NCBI GenBank assembly: GCA_046350595.1
Contig: JAXMAC010000003.1
Location: forward strand, 36,724 to 100,723
Length of the DNA: 64,000 nucleotides
DNA from: JAHFOW01 sp046350595
GTDB taxonomy: Bacteria > Planctomycetota > Brocadiia > Brocadiales > Brocadiaceae
Direction: 5' to 3'
Shown here in pieces: positions 8,981 through 18,048 of the stretch (positions are counted from its first letter, which is position 1; every line of letters starts with the position of its first letter). Both the position numbers and the translations under genes were made by a program. The notes below the pieces were generated by a model. It had not been told where the DNA came from, made no database searches, and saw only the letters and a program-made list of their open reading frames with translations.

Positions 8981-9895
8981 TTATCGTTTTAACTTTCCGG
9001 GCGGGCTTGGTTTTTTGCCGATCTTAAAGAGTGATAAAAACCGGGGCAATAATTGACGAATTTTATGGGAATGACCGTGCCCCCCTGATGCTTTTTTTTG
9101 ACTTACATCGCTTTTCTTTGTTATCGGATTAAAACGGTCTGCAAGATTGTCGTGGTGTTCTGAAAGGGCATCATTACGTTTTTCAGTAACACGAAAAGGT
9201 GTAACATTTGCCGTGACTATCTCCTTGTTCTGCCTTATTATTGGGTGGTTTCCCACGCTGGCAATAATTCTAAAGTCAAAGGCATCGATCATTTCCGGCG
9301 TGGCGCCGAAGGCAAAGTCCATACGGTCGTGACGTGATAAGGATATTAAATGCGCCAATTCTTTCAAACCTTCGCCATCAAATGTGACACATGCCGGATT
9401 ATTTGTAGGCGCAAACACAGGAGGAGATTCCCGTGTTTGATGCAATTTCACCAGTGATTCTTCCAACTGGTCAGACTTAAAGTAATAATCTTCCGATTTA
9501 CGGCTTACGATATTATCCGCATCAGAAAAATCTATTTTACTCCAGGTATTCAATATACCTTCACTATCATAATGGGTCAGTATCCAGGGGATCATAAGCC
9601 AAAGATGCCTTTTGTATTTTTGCATAACACCTATTCCCTGCAGGCAGTAAATAGCGCGTCCATCCTTATCTTTATGGTTTGATAAACCACAACTTACGAG
9701 AAATGTCATCTCCGGATGATTTAAACAGTAGAGGGGAGAAACCGGTGCGTTATGAAAGCCGTCCTTGCGCTTGTCAAACATATTGTACAGTTGCTTTAAC
9801 ACTTTCAGGCTCTCCTCTGAAACTTTCTGAGGAACGATCATCCACCGGTAATCCTTTGATAAGGAACGGGAATACAAGAGCGCCTGGTATATCAT
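8981..9895 (-). CDS. Unknown protein coupled to a GTPase (possible GAP1-like adaptor)
   Basis: 304 residues, no signal peptide and no membrane helix. Its start codon overlaps the stop of the upstream GTPase gene by 4 nt (ATGA), so the two are translationally coupled. The N-terminal part begins MIYQALLYSRS and includes LYCLNHPEMTFLVSCG. The last 40 residues are basic and Pro/Gly/His rich (GGHGHSH, KKPSPPGKLKR), likely disordered. The position next to a Double-GTPase-like protein recalls the GTPase-associated proteins described for predicted conflict systems, but I cannot confirm homology by eye. An alternative is an unrelated partner or effector of the GTPase. Confidence 0.6.
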   Translation of the reverse strand: MIYQALLYSRSLSKDYRWMIVPQKVSEESLKVLKQLYNMFDKRKDGFHNAPVSPLYCLNHPEMTFLVSCGLSNHKDKDGRAIYCLQGIGVMQKYKRHLWLMIPWILTHYDSEGILNTWSKIDFSDADNIVSRKSEDYYFKSDQLEESLVKLHQTRESPPVFAPTNNPACVTFDGEGLKELAHLISLSRHDRMDFAFGATPEMIDAFDFRIIASVGNHPIIRQNKEIVTANVTPFRVTEKRNDALSEHHDNLADRFNPITKKSDVSQKKASGGHGHSHKIRQLLPRFLSLFKIGKKPSPPGKLKR

Positions 9896-10965
9896 TTGAT
9901 TCGTTTTACCCTTTCCATTGCCTTTATCAGGAGCGGTTCTATGTGCGGCTCAAACTGACTCAAAACCTCGAAATCCTTATTCTTTTCATCCAGTATTGCC
10001 CTTGCAATACTTTCCGCATCAGGCTTACGCATAATGAGAGACCAGATTTTATTTACAAGACCTGCTTTTTTTAATACATCGGAAAGTTCTTTTTCACGTT
10101 GTTTTATAGTCTTATGCGCCTCAACCTTCATCTGTTTCAACGTTTGTCCCAGACAGTAAAATAAGACGTGTTCCGCATTCATGGGCGCAGGAAATCCTAC
10201 AATCGCATCTTCCGATCTAAAAGGGTGTATCATATCTCCCGTGGGAACAACCGTTCTCCTTGCATTTCCCTCACCAACGGCAGAAACGGGGACAATACCG
10301 CCTTCCCAGGTTGGATTTTGTTTACAGAGAGAAACCATCTGGTTAAACACCTCCAGACCCCGATCAATTAACGGCGCATAATTATCCCTCTTCCATTCGG
10401 GACCAACGGTGTCTGCTTTGGTTAACATGATGACAAACGTTAAATTTCGATGAGGATATACCCTGCTGTAGGTGGTAAATATCTCATGGATACGACGAGC
10501 GCCTGAACGATGACGCGCTTCCCTGATATTGGAATAATAAGTAAGGACGAAGGCGTCTGCAACGAGGAGTACGGCATTACTGAGTTCAATATGCGAGGCC
10601 AGGTCTGCAATTTCAGATTTCATAGCATCTGACATATCATTGGCGTCGAGGGCGTCCGTAATTTCCGTGAGAATACCGCCCCGATAATCTATCCAATCAA
10701 AATATGTGACCGGTTTCGAATTATAGTAAACGGTAAAAGGCCATACCGTAGTCTGTTGTGTGCCGTCTGGCCATTTAAATTTTTCGGCGAGCGAAAACCT
10801 GCTGAAATCGCCAATGCTCAGGATTGCCTTGTCAAGCTGTTGTACCGTACGGGGGGCAATGTAAAAACCCGCGTCATTTTGACCTGCGTCCCCTAATGTC
10901 TCGTAAAGTGAAGACATGTACGCTGTTTTACCGGAGCCTGATATACCTACCATGGTTACTTTCAT
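9892..10965 (-). CDS. TRAFAC-like GTPase of the Double-GTPase type
   Basis: 357 residues. GTP-binding motifs are visible in order: G1 GISGSGKT (residues 7-14), G3-like DYRGG (about 92-96), G4 TKAD in MLTKADTVG (about 184) and G5-like SAVG (about 232). The C-terminal third is helical and charged. This is neither a translation factor nor Era/Obg. The layout (MVGISGSGKTAYMSSLY, aromatic FDWIDYRGG) matches the stand-alone GTPases called DO-GTPase in comparative work on bacterial conflict systems. A good GAGGTGG site precedes the ATG. It is the middle gene of a three-gene minus-strand cassette. GTP binding is well supported; the biological role is inferred only. Confidence 0.7.
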   Translation of the reverse strand: MKVTMVGISGSGKTAYMSSLYETLGDAGQNDAGFYIAPRTVQQLDKAILSIGDFSRFSLAEKFKWPDGTQQTTVWPFTVYYNSKPVTYFDWIDYRGGILTEITDALDANDMSDAMKSEIADLASHIELSNAVLLVADAFVLTYYSNIREARHRSGARRIHEIFTTYSRVYPHRNLTFVIMLTKADTVGPEWKRDNYAPLIDRGLEVFNQMVSLCKQNPTWEGGIVPVSAVGEGNARRTVVPTGDMIHPFRSEDAIVGFPAPMNAEHVLFYCLGQTLKQMKVEAHKTIKQREKELSDVLKKAGLVNKIWSLIMRKPDAESIARAILDEKNKDFEVLSQFEPHIEPLLIKAMERVKRIK

Positions 10966-11036
10966 CTTTCATCCACCTCTCTCTTTTTTTGTTAAAATCT
11001 CTGCGTTATCGGGTCCTCGTGGCAAACTATTACCAT

Positions 11037-11309
11037 TTATGTTTTATTCTTTTGCAGGATCATTTTAATGGCGATACTGGAAATTCCACCTATAAAAGGT
11101 AACATAATTGCCCATTTTGAAAAGCCTGTGGAAATCCAGACTATGACCAGAATGGAAAGTCCCGCAATTGCGCCCAGGATAAACGGATATACAAGGCGCT
11201 GAGAAGCCATGTGGGCTTGACTGGATGTTCCTTGCTCAGCATGCGTAGATTCGCCTTGCATTAATACCCTCTTGCTCAACCTCTTTTGTCTTTCGATATC
11301 ATTTGACAT
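11037..11309 (-). CDS. Small two-helix membrane protein, first gene of the GTPase cassette
   Basis: 90 residues. A polar N-terminal 38 residues precedes two hydrophobic segments (LVYPFILGAIAGLSILVIV and AIMLPFIGGISSIAIKMIL). It lies 71 bp upstream of the GTPase on the same strand, so it is probably the first cistron. It could anchor the GTPase and its partner at the membrane. No known family recognised. Confidence 0.6.
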   Translation of the reverse strand: MSNDIERQKRLSKRVLMQGESTHAEQGTSSQAHMASQRLVYPFILGAIAGLSILVIVWISTGFSKWAIMLPFIGGISSIAIKMILQKNKT

Positions 11310-11341
11310 TTAATACCCTTCGGTTAATTTAAAATATTTAC

Positions 11342-11401
11342 TCTCCCATCCTCCCCCCTTTATCCCCCTCTGGAGGGGGATAAAGGGGGGAGGATGGGAG
11401 A
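11342..11401. repeat. Perfect 29-bp-arm hairpin between divergent genes
   Basis: Arms 11342-11370 and 11373-11401 are perfect reverse complements with a 2-nt loop. The sequence is polypyrimidine/polypurine (half-site contains CCTCCCCCCTTTATCCCC). It sits in the 300-bp gap between the GTPase cassette and the S41 protease unit. Directly after it, at 11403-11426, is a relic of the end of the long interspersed repeat (TTGGTTGTGGCTTGCTGC). It could cruciform, block transcription both ways, or be a mobile palindrome. The rest of the gap (to 11609) is AT-rich with no gene. Confidence 0.85.
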
Positions 11402-11609
11402 TTTGGTTGTGGCTTGCTGCGTTATGTAATATTACTAAAACAAATACTTTTTTAGCAATACTTTTGTATTTTTATTAAAAGGTTAATCCCTGAATAAGCT
11501 CCGTGTTTGCTGCTAGTCAGTTGAAAAATTCACCCAATAGTATTTTCTTGATAAATATTTCTGATACTTTTATACTTTATAAATTGATAAACTACAATGA
11601 ATCCACAGG

Positions 11610-11720
11610 ATGAAGAAGGTTGATGGGAGAAAAGTACTTTTTTGTGTTTTAGGTGGTGTGCTTTTTCTTAATCTTGTGGTTACTTTGGCAACACACTTCA
11701 ACAAAAAGGAAATTTCATGA
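11610..11720 (+). CDS. 36-residue single-helix membrane ORF coupled to the S41 protease
   Basis: Encodes MKKVDGRKVLFCVLGG... with one hydrophobic helix (VLFCVLGGVLFLNLVVTLA) and a polar tail HFNKKEIS. Its TGA overlaps the ATG of the downstream protease by 4 nt (ATGA), a classical coupling arrangement. Its own ribosome site is weak (only AGG right before ATG). It may be a small membrane partner or a coupling leader. Low certainty because of the short length. Confidence 0.4.
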   Translation: MKKVDGRKVLFCVLGGVLFLNLVVTLATHFNKKEIS

Positions 11721-14700
11721 ATTCAAAATTTATATCGAAATACTTACCTGTTCTGTTTATCACCCTTTCTTCTATTTTTTCTCTCTGTAACCATAAAACA
11801 TTTGCCTTAGAACCCCGTTTTGAAAAAAAGGCAGAAAAAGAAAAACAAGATGTTAACTATAAATTCCGGCTACCGGGAATCGTGAGTTCTTATGTAAACC
11901 GGATGTATGTAGACCCCGACCGTATCAAAACGGTAGAGATGCTGAAAGAAGCGCTTTCCTGGGAAGAAAGGCTTATCCCCGAAGTATTAACCGACTTTAC
12001 CGAAAACACTAACACGGAAACAATAACCGTAGACGATGTTTCGAAAACATACGACCTGTCAAAAATACACCGCACCAAAGACATGGTCGAAATACTCCAG
12101 GACGCCCTTACCTTTATCAATGCAAGGAGCCGTCTTAACGACCCTCTCACTACCAATGATATTGAATACACCGCAATCAATGGCATGCTTACACAATTAG
12201 ACCCGCACTCAATTATCTTACCGCCAAAGGAATTTGACGAGTTCAGGATTGGCACCACCGGTAAATTTGGCGGGCTCGGCATGGTTGTGGGAACACGCGA
12301 AGGGATATTGACCGTTATTTCCCCGATTGACGGCACTCCAGCCTCAAGGGCCGGGATGAAAGCGGGTGACAAAATTATTGAAATAGACGGCGAGTCCACG
12401 GTTAACATGAATCTTACAGAATCGGTTGGAAAATTACGCGGAGACCCCGGAACGATGGTTACCCTTTCAGTTTTAACAGAAAAGGCAGCCCAGCCAAAAT
12501 TGTTTACCCTGAAACGGGAAATTATTGCTATTCCTACGGTCGAATCATCATTATTAGATAATAGCCTGGGTTATATAAAAATCAGAAACTTTCAGGATGA
12601 TACATCCCAGTGCCTCAATGAGCACCTGAAACGTCTGAAGGTAGCTAACAACAACAGTACCTTGAAGGGATTAATTATCGATTTACGGAACAATTCCGGA
12701 GGACTCCTGGATCAGGCAATAGAGGTTTCCGATAAATTTCTCGAAAAGGGTGTTATTGTTGTCACCGTTGGTCCTGGAGGCCATCCAAGAGAAATTCAGG
12801 AGGCAAGAAAACTTGAAACAGACGAAGAGTTCTATCCAATTGTAACGCTTGTCGACGCGGGAAGCGCATCCGGAGCGGAAATTGTCGCAGGCGCACTGAA
12901 AGAAAATAATCGTGCCGTCATTGTCGGCGACAGAAGTTTTGGCAAGGGCTCCGTACAACAACTCATTGAGCTTATGGACGGCTCTGCATTAAAGCTAACT
13001 ATAGCCAAGTACCTTAACCCATTATTTACCGATATCCAATCGGTCGGGATTACGCCCGATATTCAGCTTATTCCTGTAACCGTTGTAAAGGATAATATCA
13101 ATCTTTTCCGTGGTATTACCGCCCTCCGGGAAGAAGACCTTAAACAGCATCTCGATGAGCATCCAAAAGGCGACAAACCTTATGCTACGGTTAAGTATTT
13201 TTCCGAAGCCAAAGAAAAGGCTAAAATAGAAGAACACGACGAAGGGGTTGAGGAAGAAACAGAAGACCCGTACAAGTTGCCGGATTTCAGTAAGGACTTT
13301 CACGTCCTCTTTGCAAAGAAACTACTCTTGCGGACTAATACATGGCAGAGAGAAACCATCTTACAGAATTCATTGCCTCTGGTGGATGAAACAACGATAG
13401 ATGAGGGAGGAAAAATCGCCCAGGCGCTCCAAAAGCTTGACATTGACTGGTCAACAGGCACAAGCACGGGAAATGCAAAATCAACCGCCTCCTTCTTTAC
13501 GAATCCACCTCAAGGGCACGTGAAGGCCGGAAATAAGATCGCCATTACGGTAAATGTGAAAAATACCGGGGAAACCCCTCTGTATCAAGTACGCGGAATC
13601 TCTTCGTGCAAGAATGGCCTTTTTGAAAAACTGGAGTTTATCCTGGGAAAAATTGATAAGAATGTTACTAAATCTTATTCAACCACCGTTGAAATCCCCA
13701 AAAGCTCACTCGACAGGCAGGACGAGATTACTATTAAATTTGAAGAGCTTAATAAAAATAACCCGGCGGATATCAAACTGAACATCATTACTGAGGCATT
13801 ACCACGGCCACTCTTTGCGTATTCCTATCAGATTTTGGATCCCGTAAAAGATTCCTCGAAAAATAACGGTGACGGTCTTATACAGGCCGGGGAAGATATA
13901 GACCTGCTGGTTCTGGTAAAAAATATTGGAGACGGCGTTGCTGAAAAAAGTGTGGTAACCGTAAAGAATTTGAGCAACAAAGACATATTTATGAAAACCG
14001 GCAGGGTGGAAACCGGGCAGTTAAACCCGGGAGAAACAAAAGAGGTAAAACTATCCTTAGTTGTAAAGGAATCCGTATCATCGGATAAGTTCACCATGGA
14101 TATGCTCATATCCGACACCGTTTTCGGAACGTTCCTATCCAACAAACTTAACTTCCCCATTACCGGAGGAAGGCCAAAGATAACACAGACGCCCTGTGTT
14201 TTAAAAATCAATAAAAATCATACACCACTGTATGGTGGAATGTCGTTCGACTCGCCGGTAGTATCTATGATGGGGGAAGGTGCGCTCGCTCAGTCTGATG
14301 CAAGAAACACCGATTGGTATCATGTTACGTTACCAAACAACCATTCCGGATGGGTTGCAAAAAAGGCCGTTGTTGAAGTAAATAATGCAGATTTCAAACC
14401 AGGCGTCTGGGAACCTTTTATACAACGAATACCACCAACCATTACCTTGGGTAAATCTCTGTCGAATATATTGGTTGGAAGCGACCGGTTACCTTTGTCG
14501 GTTGTGGTAGATGACGATGTATTCGTAAAGCATGTCTACGTTATGGTTAATAATGACAAGGTGTTTTATAAATCCAATAAAATTACGAATCCAAAGGATC
14601 AGAACAAACTCGAAATTAACACCAGCTTTCCTTTAAAAGACGGGCCTAACATAGTAACAATTATCGCACGCGATGACCTGGACATGGTCACGGTCAGATC

Positions 14701-14743
14701 GTTTATTGCTACAAAAGGCATCACTGTTGCAAAAGGGTCGTAA
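11717..14743 (+). CDS. Secreted PDZ/S41 protease with long adhesive C-terminus
   Basis: 1008 residues with a signal peptide (ends near TFALEP). Domains: an N-terminal region, PDZ (about 165-245, GGLGMVVGTREGILTV) and an S41 C-terminal-processing peptidase core. The nucleophile is Ser385 in GSASGAEI and the base is Lys410 in SFGKGSV, the 25-residue spacing of CtpB/Prc. Beyond residue 456 the extension is about 550 residues: CARDB/Ig-like domains (VNVKNTGETPLYQV; LVLVKNIGDGVAEKS), an SH3-like module (about 820-890, DWYHVTLPNNHSGWV) and a final Ig-like domain. This resembles the MXAN_5808-type S41 proteases. The ATG follows AAAAGGAAA. It would act on envelope proteins. Confidence 0.88.
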   Translation: MNSKFISKYLPVLFITLSSIFSLCNHKTFALEPRFEKKAEKEKQDVNYKFRLPGIVSSYVNRMYVDPDRIKTVEMLKEALSWEERLIPEVLTDFTENTNTETITVDDVSKTYDLSKIHRTKDMVEILQDALTFINARSRLNDPLTTNDIEYTAINGMLTQLDPHSIILPPKEFDEFRIGTTGKFGGLGMVVGTREGILTVISPIDGTPASRAGMKAGDKIIEIDGESTVNMNLTESVGKLRGDPGTMVTLSVLTEKAAQPKLFTLKREIIAIPTVESSLLDNSLGYIKIRNFQDDTSQCLNEHLKRLKVANNNSTLKGLIIDLRNNSGGLLDQAIEVSDKFLEKGVIVVTVGPGGHPREIQEARKLETDEEFYPIVTLVDAGSASGAEIVAGALKENNRAVIVGDRSFGKGSVQQLIELMDGSALKLTIAKYLNPLFTDIQSVGITPDIQLIPVTVVKDNINLFRGITALREEDLKQHLDEHPKGDKPYATVKYFSEAKEKAKIEEHDEGVEEETEDPYKLPDFSKDFHVLFAKKLLLRTNTWQRETILQNSLPLVDETTIDEGGKIAQALQKLDIDWSTGTSTGNAKSTASFFTNPPQGHVKAGNKIAITVNVKNTGETPLYQVRGISSCKNGLFEKLEFILGKIDKNVTKSYSTTVEIPKSSLDRQDEITIKFEELNKNNPADIKLNIITEALPRPLFAYSYQILDPVKDSSKNNGDGLIQAGEDIDLLVLVKNIGDGVAEKSVVTVKNLSNKDIFMKTGRVETGQLNPGETKEVKLSLVVKESVSSDKFTMDMLISDTVFGTFLSNKLNFPITGGRPKITQTPCVLKINKNHTPLYGGMSFDSPVVSMMGEGALAQSDARNTDWYHVTLPNNHSGWVAKKAVVEVNNADFKPGVWEPFIQRIPPTITLGKSLSNILVGSDRLPLSVVVDDDVFVKHVYVMVNNDKVFYKSNKITNPKDQNKLEINTSFPLKDGPNIVTIIARDDLDMVTVRSFIATKGITVAKGS

Positions 14744-14798
14744 GGATTATTGTGATCTTTCCTGCCCATCCTGTTTTCATCAGGTGTATTCTTAAATA

Positions 14799-14850
14799 AA
14801 AAATCCCCCCAACCCCCTGTTCTTAAGGGAGATTGTGGGGGATTTTTTTA
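14799..14850. terminator. Bidirectional terminator between S41 protease and sat
   Basis: C-rich left arm (AAATCCCCCCAACCCCC) pairs with a G-rich right arm (TGTGGGGGATTTTTTT), giving A-run and T-run flanks on both strands. It lies between two convergent genes and can stop both transcripts. Confidence 0.7.
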
Positions 14851-14866
14851 TATCAAACGTCACAGA

Positions 14867-16036
14867 TTATTTCAATTTCTGGTAGTAATCGCTTAAAACT
14901 TTCGCAACCTCTGCCCTTGTAAAAGTGGGCGGCGGGGCTTGCCCTGCACCCAGCATCCTGCGTACTTCTGTTCCACTTAAAATAACGTAGTTGGATGAAT
15001 CATGGGGACACGTCTTGTACGAGGCCATACCATTACATGACTTGCAATAGAACGTATGGTCGAAAAATAACGGTGTAATACCAATCTCATGGGGATCAAA
15101 TTCATCAAAGATATAGTGTGCATCGAACGTTCCGTAGTAACTGCCAACGCCCGCATGGTCCCTGCCAACAATAAAATGAGTACAACCATAATTTTTCCTG
15201 ACAACGGCGTGGAAGATTGCCTCGCGGGGTCCGGCATACCGCATTGCAGCAGGAAATACAGACAACATCGCCCTGTCCTTTGGATAATAATTTTCCAGGA
15301 GGATTTCATAGCTCTTAATTCTCACATCTGCCGGGATATCATCGCTTTTTGTTTCTCCAACCAGTGGATGCAAAAGAATGCCATCCACAATTTCCAGCGC
15401 ACACTTCTGGATATATTCATGAGCACGGTGAACAGGATTACGCGTTTGGAAACCGACGACACGACGCCAGCCCTTTTTTACAAATAATTCCCTGGTTTCA
15501 ACCGGATCCAGCCGGTATGCCTGAAAATCGCCGGGTCTTGTCCTGCTCAGAACGCTTACCTTGCCTCCCAGAAGATATTCATCCATCTTGCAGACATAGT
15601 CAACGCCAGGATGCTTTCGGTCATCCGTGCCGTAGACCTCCAGCGATTCCTTTGGCTTGTCGTGATGAAAAATTTCTTCCAAATGAAGAATGGCAACAAC
15701 CTCGTTCGCCTGATCTACAAGGGCAACGTCCTTACCCGGTTTCATTCCTTCAATCTCTTCTTTGCTTGCAGAGAGAACGATGGGGATTGACCACGGTAAT
15801 CCATTGGCCAGCCGCATATTGTCCACGACATTGTTATAGTCTGCCTTGCACATAAATCCCTCCAGTGGGCTCATTGCGCCGACTGCAATCATATCAAGAT
15901 CAGACATCTCGCGAGCATTGAGCGGGATTTTTTTCATATCATAGTGTGTTGCCTTATCCAGCAGTACTTCTCGTTGCTCAATAGAAACCATTCTGTTAAC
16001 CAGCTTACCCCCATGGGGGGTAATATTTTTAACCAT
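14867..16036 (-). CDS. sat: Sulfate adenylyltransferase (ATP sulfurylase)
   Basis: Interconverts ATP plus sulfate with adenosine 5'-phosphosulfate (APS). 389 residues from the ATG at 16036, which sits 10 nt after AAGGAG. A TTG at 16045 would overlap aprB and sits 1 nt from that site, so it is not favoured. Motifs: QTRNPVHRAHE (nucleotide-binding HxxH) and GRDHAGVG. This is the single-domain prokaryotic Sat without an APS-kinase domain. Third gene of aprA-aprB-sat, 5 bp after aprB. It can work in either direction; the direction here cannot be told from the sequence. Confidence 0.95.
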   Translation of the reverse strand: MVKNITPHGGKLVNRMVSIEQREVLLDKATHYDMKKIPLNAREMSDLDMIAVGAMSPLEGFMCKADYNNVVDNMRLANGLPWSIPIVLSASKEEIEGMKPGKDVALVDQANEVVAILHLEEIFHHDKPKESLEVYGTDDRKHPGVDYVCKMDEYLLGGKVSVLSRTRPGDFQAYRLDPVETRELFVKKGWRRVVGFQTRNPVHRAHEYIQKCALEIVDGILLHPLVGETKSDDIPADVRIKSYEILLENYYPKDRAMLSVFPAAMRYAGPREAIFHAVVRKNYGCTHFIVGRDHAGVGSYYGTFDAHYIFDEFDPHEIGITPLFFDHTFYCKSCNGMASYKTCPHDSSNYVILSGTEVRRMLGAGQAPPPTFTRAEVAKVLSDYYQKLK

Positions 16037-16041
16037 TTCCT

Positions 16042-16371
16042 TCAATCTCCTTTCGTACTCATTGCATGAATAATAAACTCTTCCTGATGCCCATCGGCAT
16101 TCCTAATCGTCCACATTGTTTTATCACGTTTCATTCGCGCCTTCAGAGAAGCATCGTCGCTGAAAACCTCAAAGGGGAGTCTTAACTCAATTGCCTGAAC
16201 AGGGCACACCTTTACACAACTGGCACACGTCCAGCAGGCAGATTGATCTCGAATCGTTGCCTTTGTATTCTCTTTACGATAGCATAAACCTCCAGGACAG
16301 ATACGTTCGCAACGCGCTTCGGACAACCCCTTGCATCCGTTGCAAATATTTTCGTCGATAAAGATGCTCAT
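16042..16371 (-). CDS. aprB: Adenylylsulfate reductase beta subunit, short form
   Basis: Ferredoxin-like electron carrier of APS reductase. 109 residues, against about 140-165 in well-known dissimilatory enzymes. Two [4Fe-4S] cysteine sets are complete (CNGCKGLSEARC...CP and CWTCASCVKVCP). What is missing is the C-terminal tail that wraps around AprA in sulfate reducers and sulfur oxidisers. It follows aprA by 3 bp and precedes sat. The short tail is a real difference, since the frame ends cleanly and sat begins at once. Confidence 0.88.
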   Translation of the reverse strand: MSIFIDENICNGCKGLSEARCERICPGGLCYRKENTKATIRDQSACWTCASCVKVCPVQAIELRLPFEVFSDDASLKARMKRDKTMWTIRNADGHQEEFIIHAMSTKGD

Positions 16372-16374
16372 ATA

Positions 16375-18048
16375 CTAGAGCAAAGGCCTTTCTACCATTT
16401 TTATTTCACCGGTATTTGGGTCATAGAGGGAATTAACAAATTTCAACCATCCGCTATCATTTTTTTGGGGATAATCCAACCGTGTCTGGTAACACACCCA
16501 TCGTGTTTCCCTGCGGTAGAGCAGATGTTCCACCAGAACCCGTGCAACATCAATCCTGTCGATACATTCCAATGCCTCAACTAATTGATAATTATTTGTT
16601 ACGCTGATATCTTTGGTACGTTCCCGGAGGGACTTTAGCAACCGCCTTGCCTCTAAAAGCCTTTCTTCGTGAAGCGCATAATGCATGGAAATTCCCCCTG
16701 CGTATTCGTCCATTATCTTCTGGAGACGTTCCCGTATTTCACCCGGCAAAATACCTGTTCCTTTTGCCAGGGGAGCAGAAATCCGTGTCTTTTCTGTCTG
16801 GATTTTTTTATCGTCTACACTTTCTAAGGATACTCCCTTGATATCATCCAATGCAGTATTAGCAGCAATACGAGCCTCTACCCAGCTTCCGCTTACGTAT
16901 TTCTTTGGCGCGCCACCGGCTACCTCGCCAGCGGCGTAAAGCCCCTGTATGGTAGTCCGTCTTTCCCTATCAATCCAATACCCGGCCTGGCAATGGCCAC
17001 CAACAATAAAGGGTTCTGTACCCTGGATCTCCACAGGTCTTTTTCCTGGACGCGTATCCTTACCTGCCCATAGGAGAACAACCTGAGGATTCATATTCAA
17101 AAAATCTTCTTTCAGTCGCTTCTCCTCCTCCGCGTTTAGTTTGGTTGTATCCAGATAGCATGGCCCTCTCCCAGCCTTTGTTTCTTCCAGGGTTGCCCAC
17201 AGTCTATTTTGTGTCACACATTTACTTCCCCCCAGATGCTTATAATAAACTTCCAAATACTCTTCTCCACGCGCATTAATTTGTCTTGCGTGCGCGCCAA
17301 CTGCAATCGTTCCTGTCGGCGCATGGACATCCTTAACGCGCAAGGCAATAAACCGGTTCTCAAAGCTTGTCATTTCCGCTCCAATGCGTATTCCCATCGC
17401 ATATCCCGTCCCCACGTTCCAGGGACAATACCACATAAGATGCCGCGCCTCGCCGGTATTATTGGATTTATATATCCCTGATGCACCGCCCGTGGCTACA
17501 ATAACAGCCTTTGCCCGTATTACGTAAAAACAACCGTCCCGTATCCCGAATCCAAAAGCCCCGCAAACACGGTTACCATGATAAATAAAATTCGTCGCCG
17601 CCACGCGATTTAATACCCTGGCGGTGGTTTTATTCACCGCATCTGCAAGGATTGGTTTTAGCCGTTCGCCCCAAATACGAATACTCCGTTTCCCCCGCAT
17701 CTTATAAGTTCCATCGTCATTCTTCTCGATGGGGAGTCCCATAGCTTCTACATCTCTTACCACTTCATTCAGTCCCTGCGCAATACTTTGCACAAGGTCT
17801 TTTCGTATAACCTTCTCAAACTGCTTCTCTACATAAGAAACATACGATTCTGGCGTCTGGCCCGGATTAATGTAAGCATTAATGGCATTTAATCCCATGG
17901 CAAGGCAGCCGCTCCGTTCAATATGCGCCTTTTCCATAATAACCACACGGCAATTCGGGAATCTTTTGTAGAGCTCGACCGCGGCGAAACAACCAGCCGC
18001 CCCGCCTCCAATAATTAATATATCAGTATCTACGTGTATCGTATCCAT
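16375..18048 (-). CDS. aprA: Adenylylsulfate reductase alpha subunit
   Basis: FAD enzyme that reduces APS to AMP and sulfite, or the reverse. FAD-binding motif GGGAAGCFAA is near residue 15. Typical AprA segments follow: RSGCLAMGLNAINAY, WGERLKPILA, RHLMWYCPWNVGTGYA and GGHCQAGYWID. 557 residues from the ATG at 18048; a TTG at 18078 would add ten. Family members are often 610-660 residues, so this is a compact form, in line with the short AprB. First gene of the aprA-aprB-sat unit. No qmoABC, dsrAB or aprM is in the window, so the electron donor is unknown. Confidence 0.93.
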   Translation of the reverse strand: MDTIHVDTDILIIGGGAAGCFAAVELYKRFPNCRVVIMEKAHIERSGCLAMGLNAINAYINPGQTPESYVSYVEKQFEKVIRKDLVQSIAQGLNEVVRDVEAMGLPIEKNDDGTYKMRGKRSIRIWGERLKPILADAVNKTTARVLNRVAATNFIYHGNRVCGAFGFGIRDGCFYVIRAKAVIVATGGASGIYKSNNTGEARHLMWYCPWNVGTGYAMGIRIGAEMTSFENRFIALRVKDVHAPTGTIAVGAHARQINARGEEYLEVYYKHLGGSKCVTQNRLWATLEETKAGRGPCYLDTTKLNAEEEKRLKEDFLNMNPQVVLLWAGKDTRPGKRPVEIQGTEPFIVGGHCQAGYWIDRERRTTIQGLYAAGEVAGGAPKKYVSGSWVEARIAANTALDDIKGVSLESVDDKKIQTEKTRISAPLAKGTGILPGEIRERLQKIMDEYAGGISMHYALHEERLLEARRLLKSLRERTKDISVTNNYQLVEALECIDRIDVARVLVEHLLYRRETRWVCYQTRLDYPQKNDSGWLKFVNSLYDPNTGEIKMVERPLL

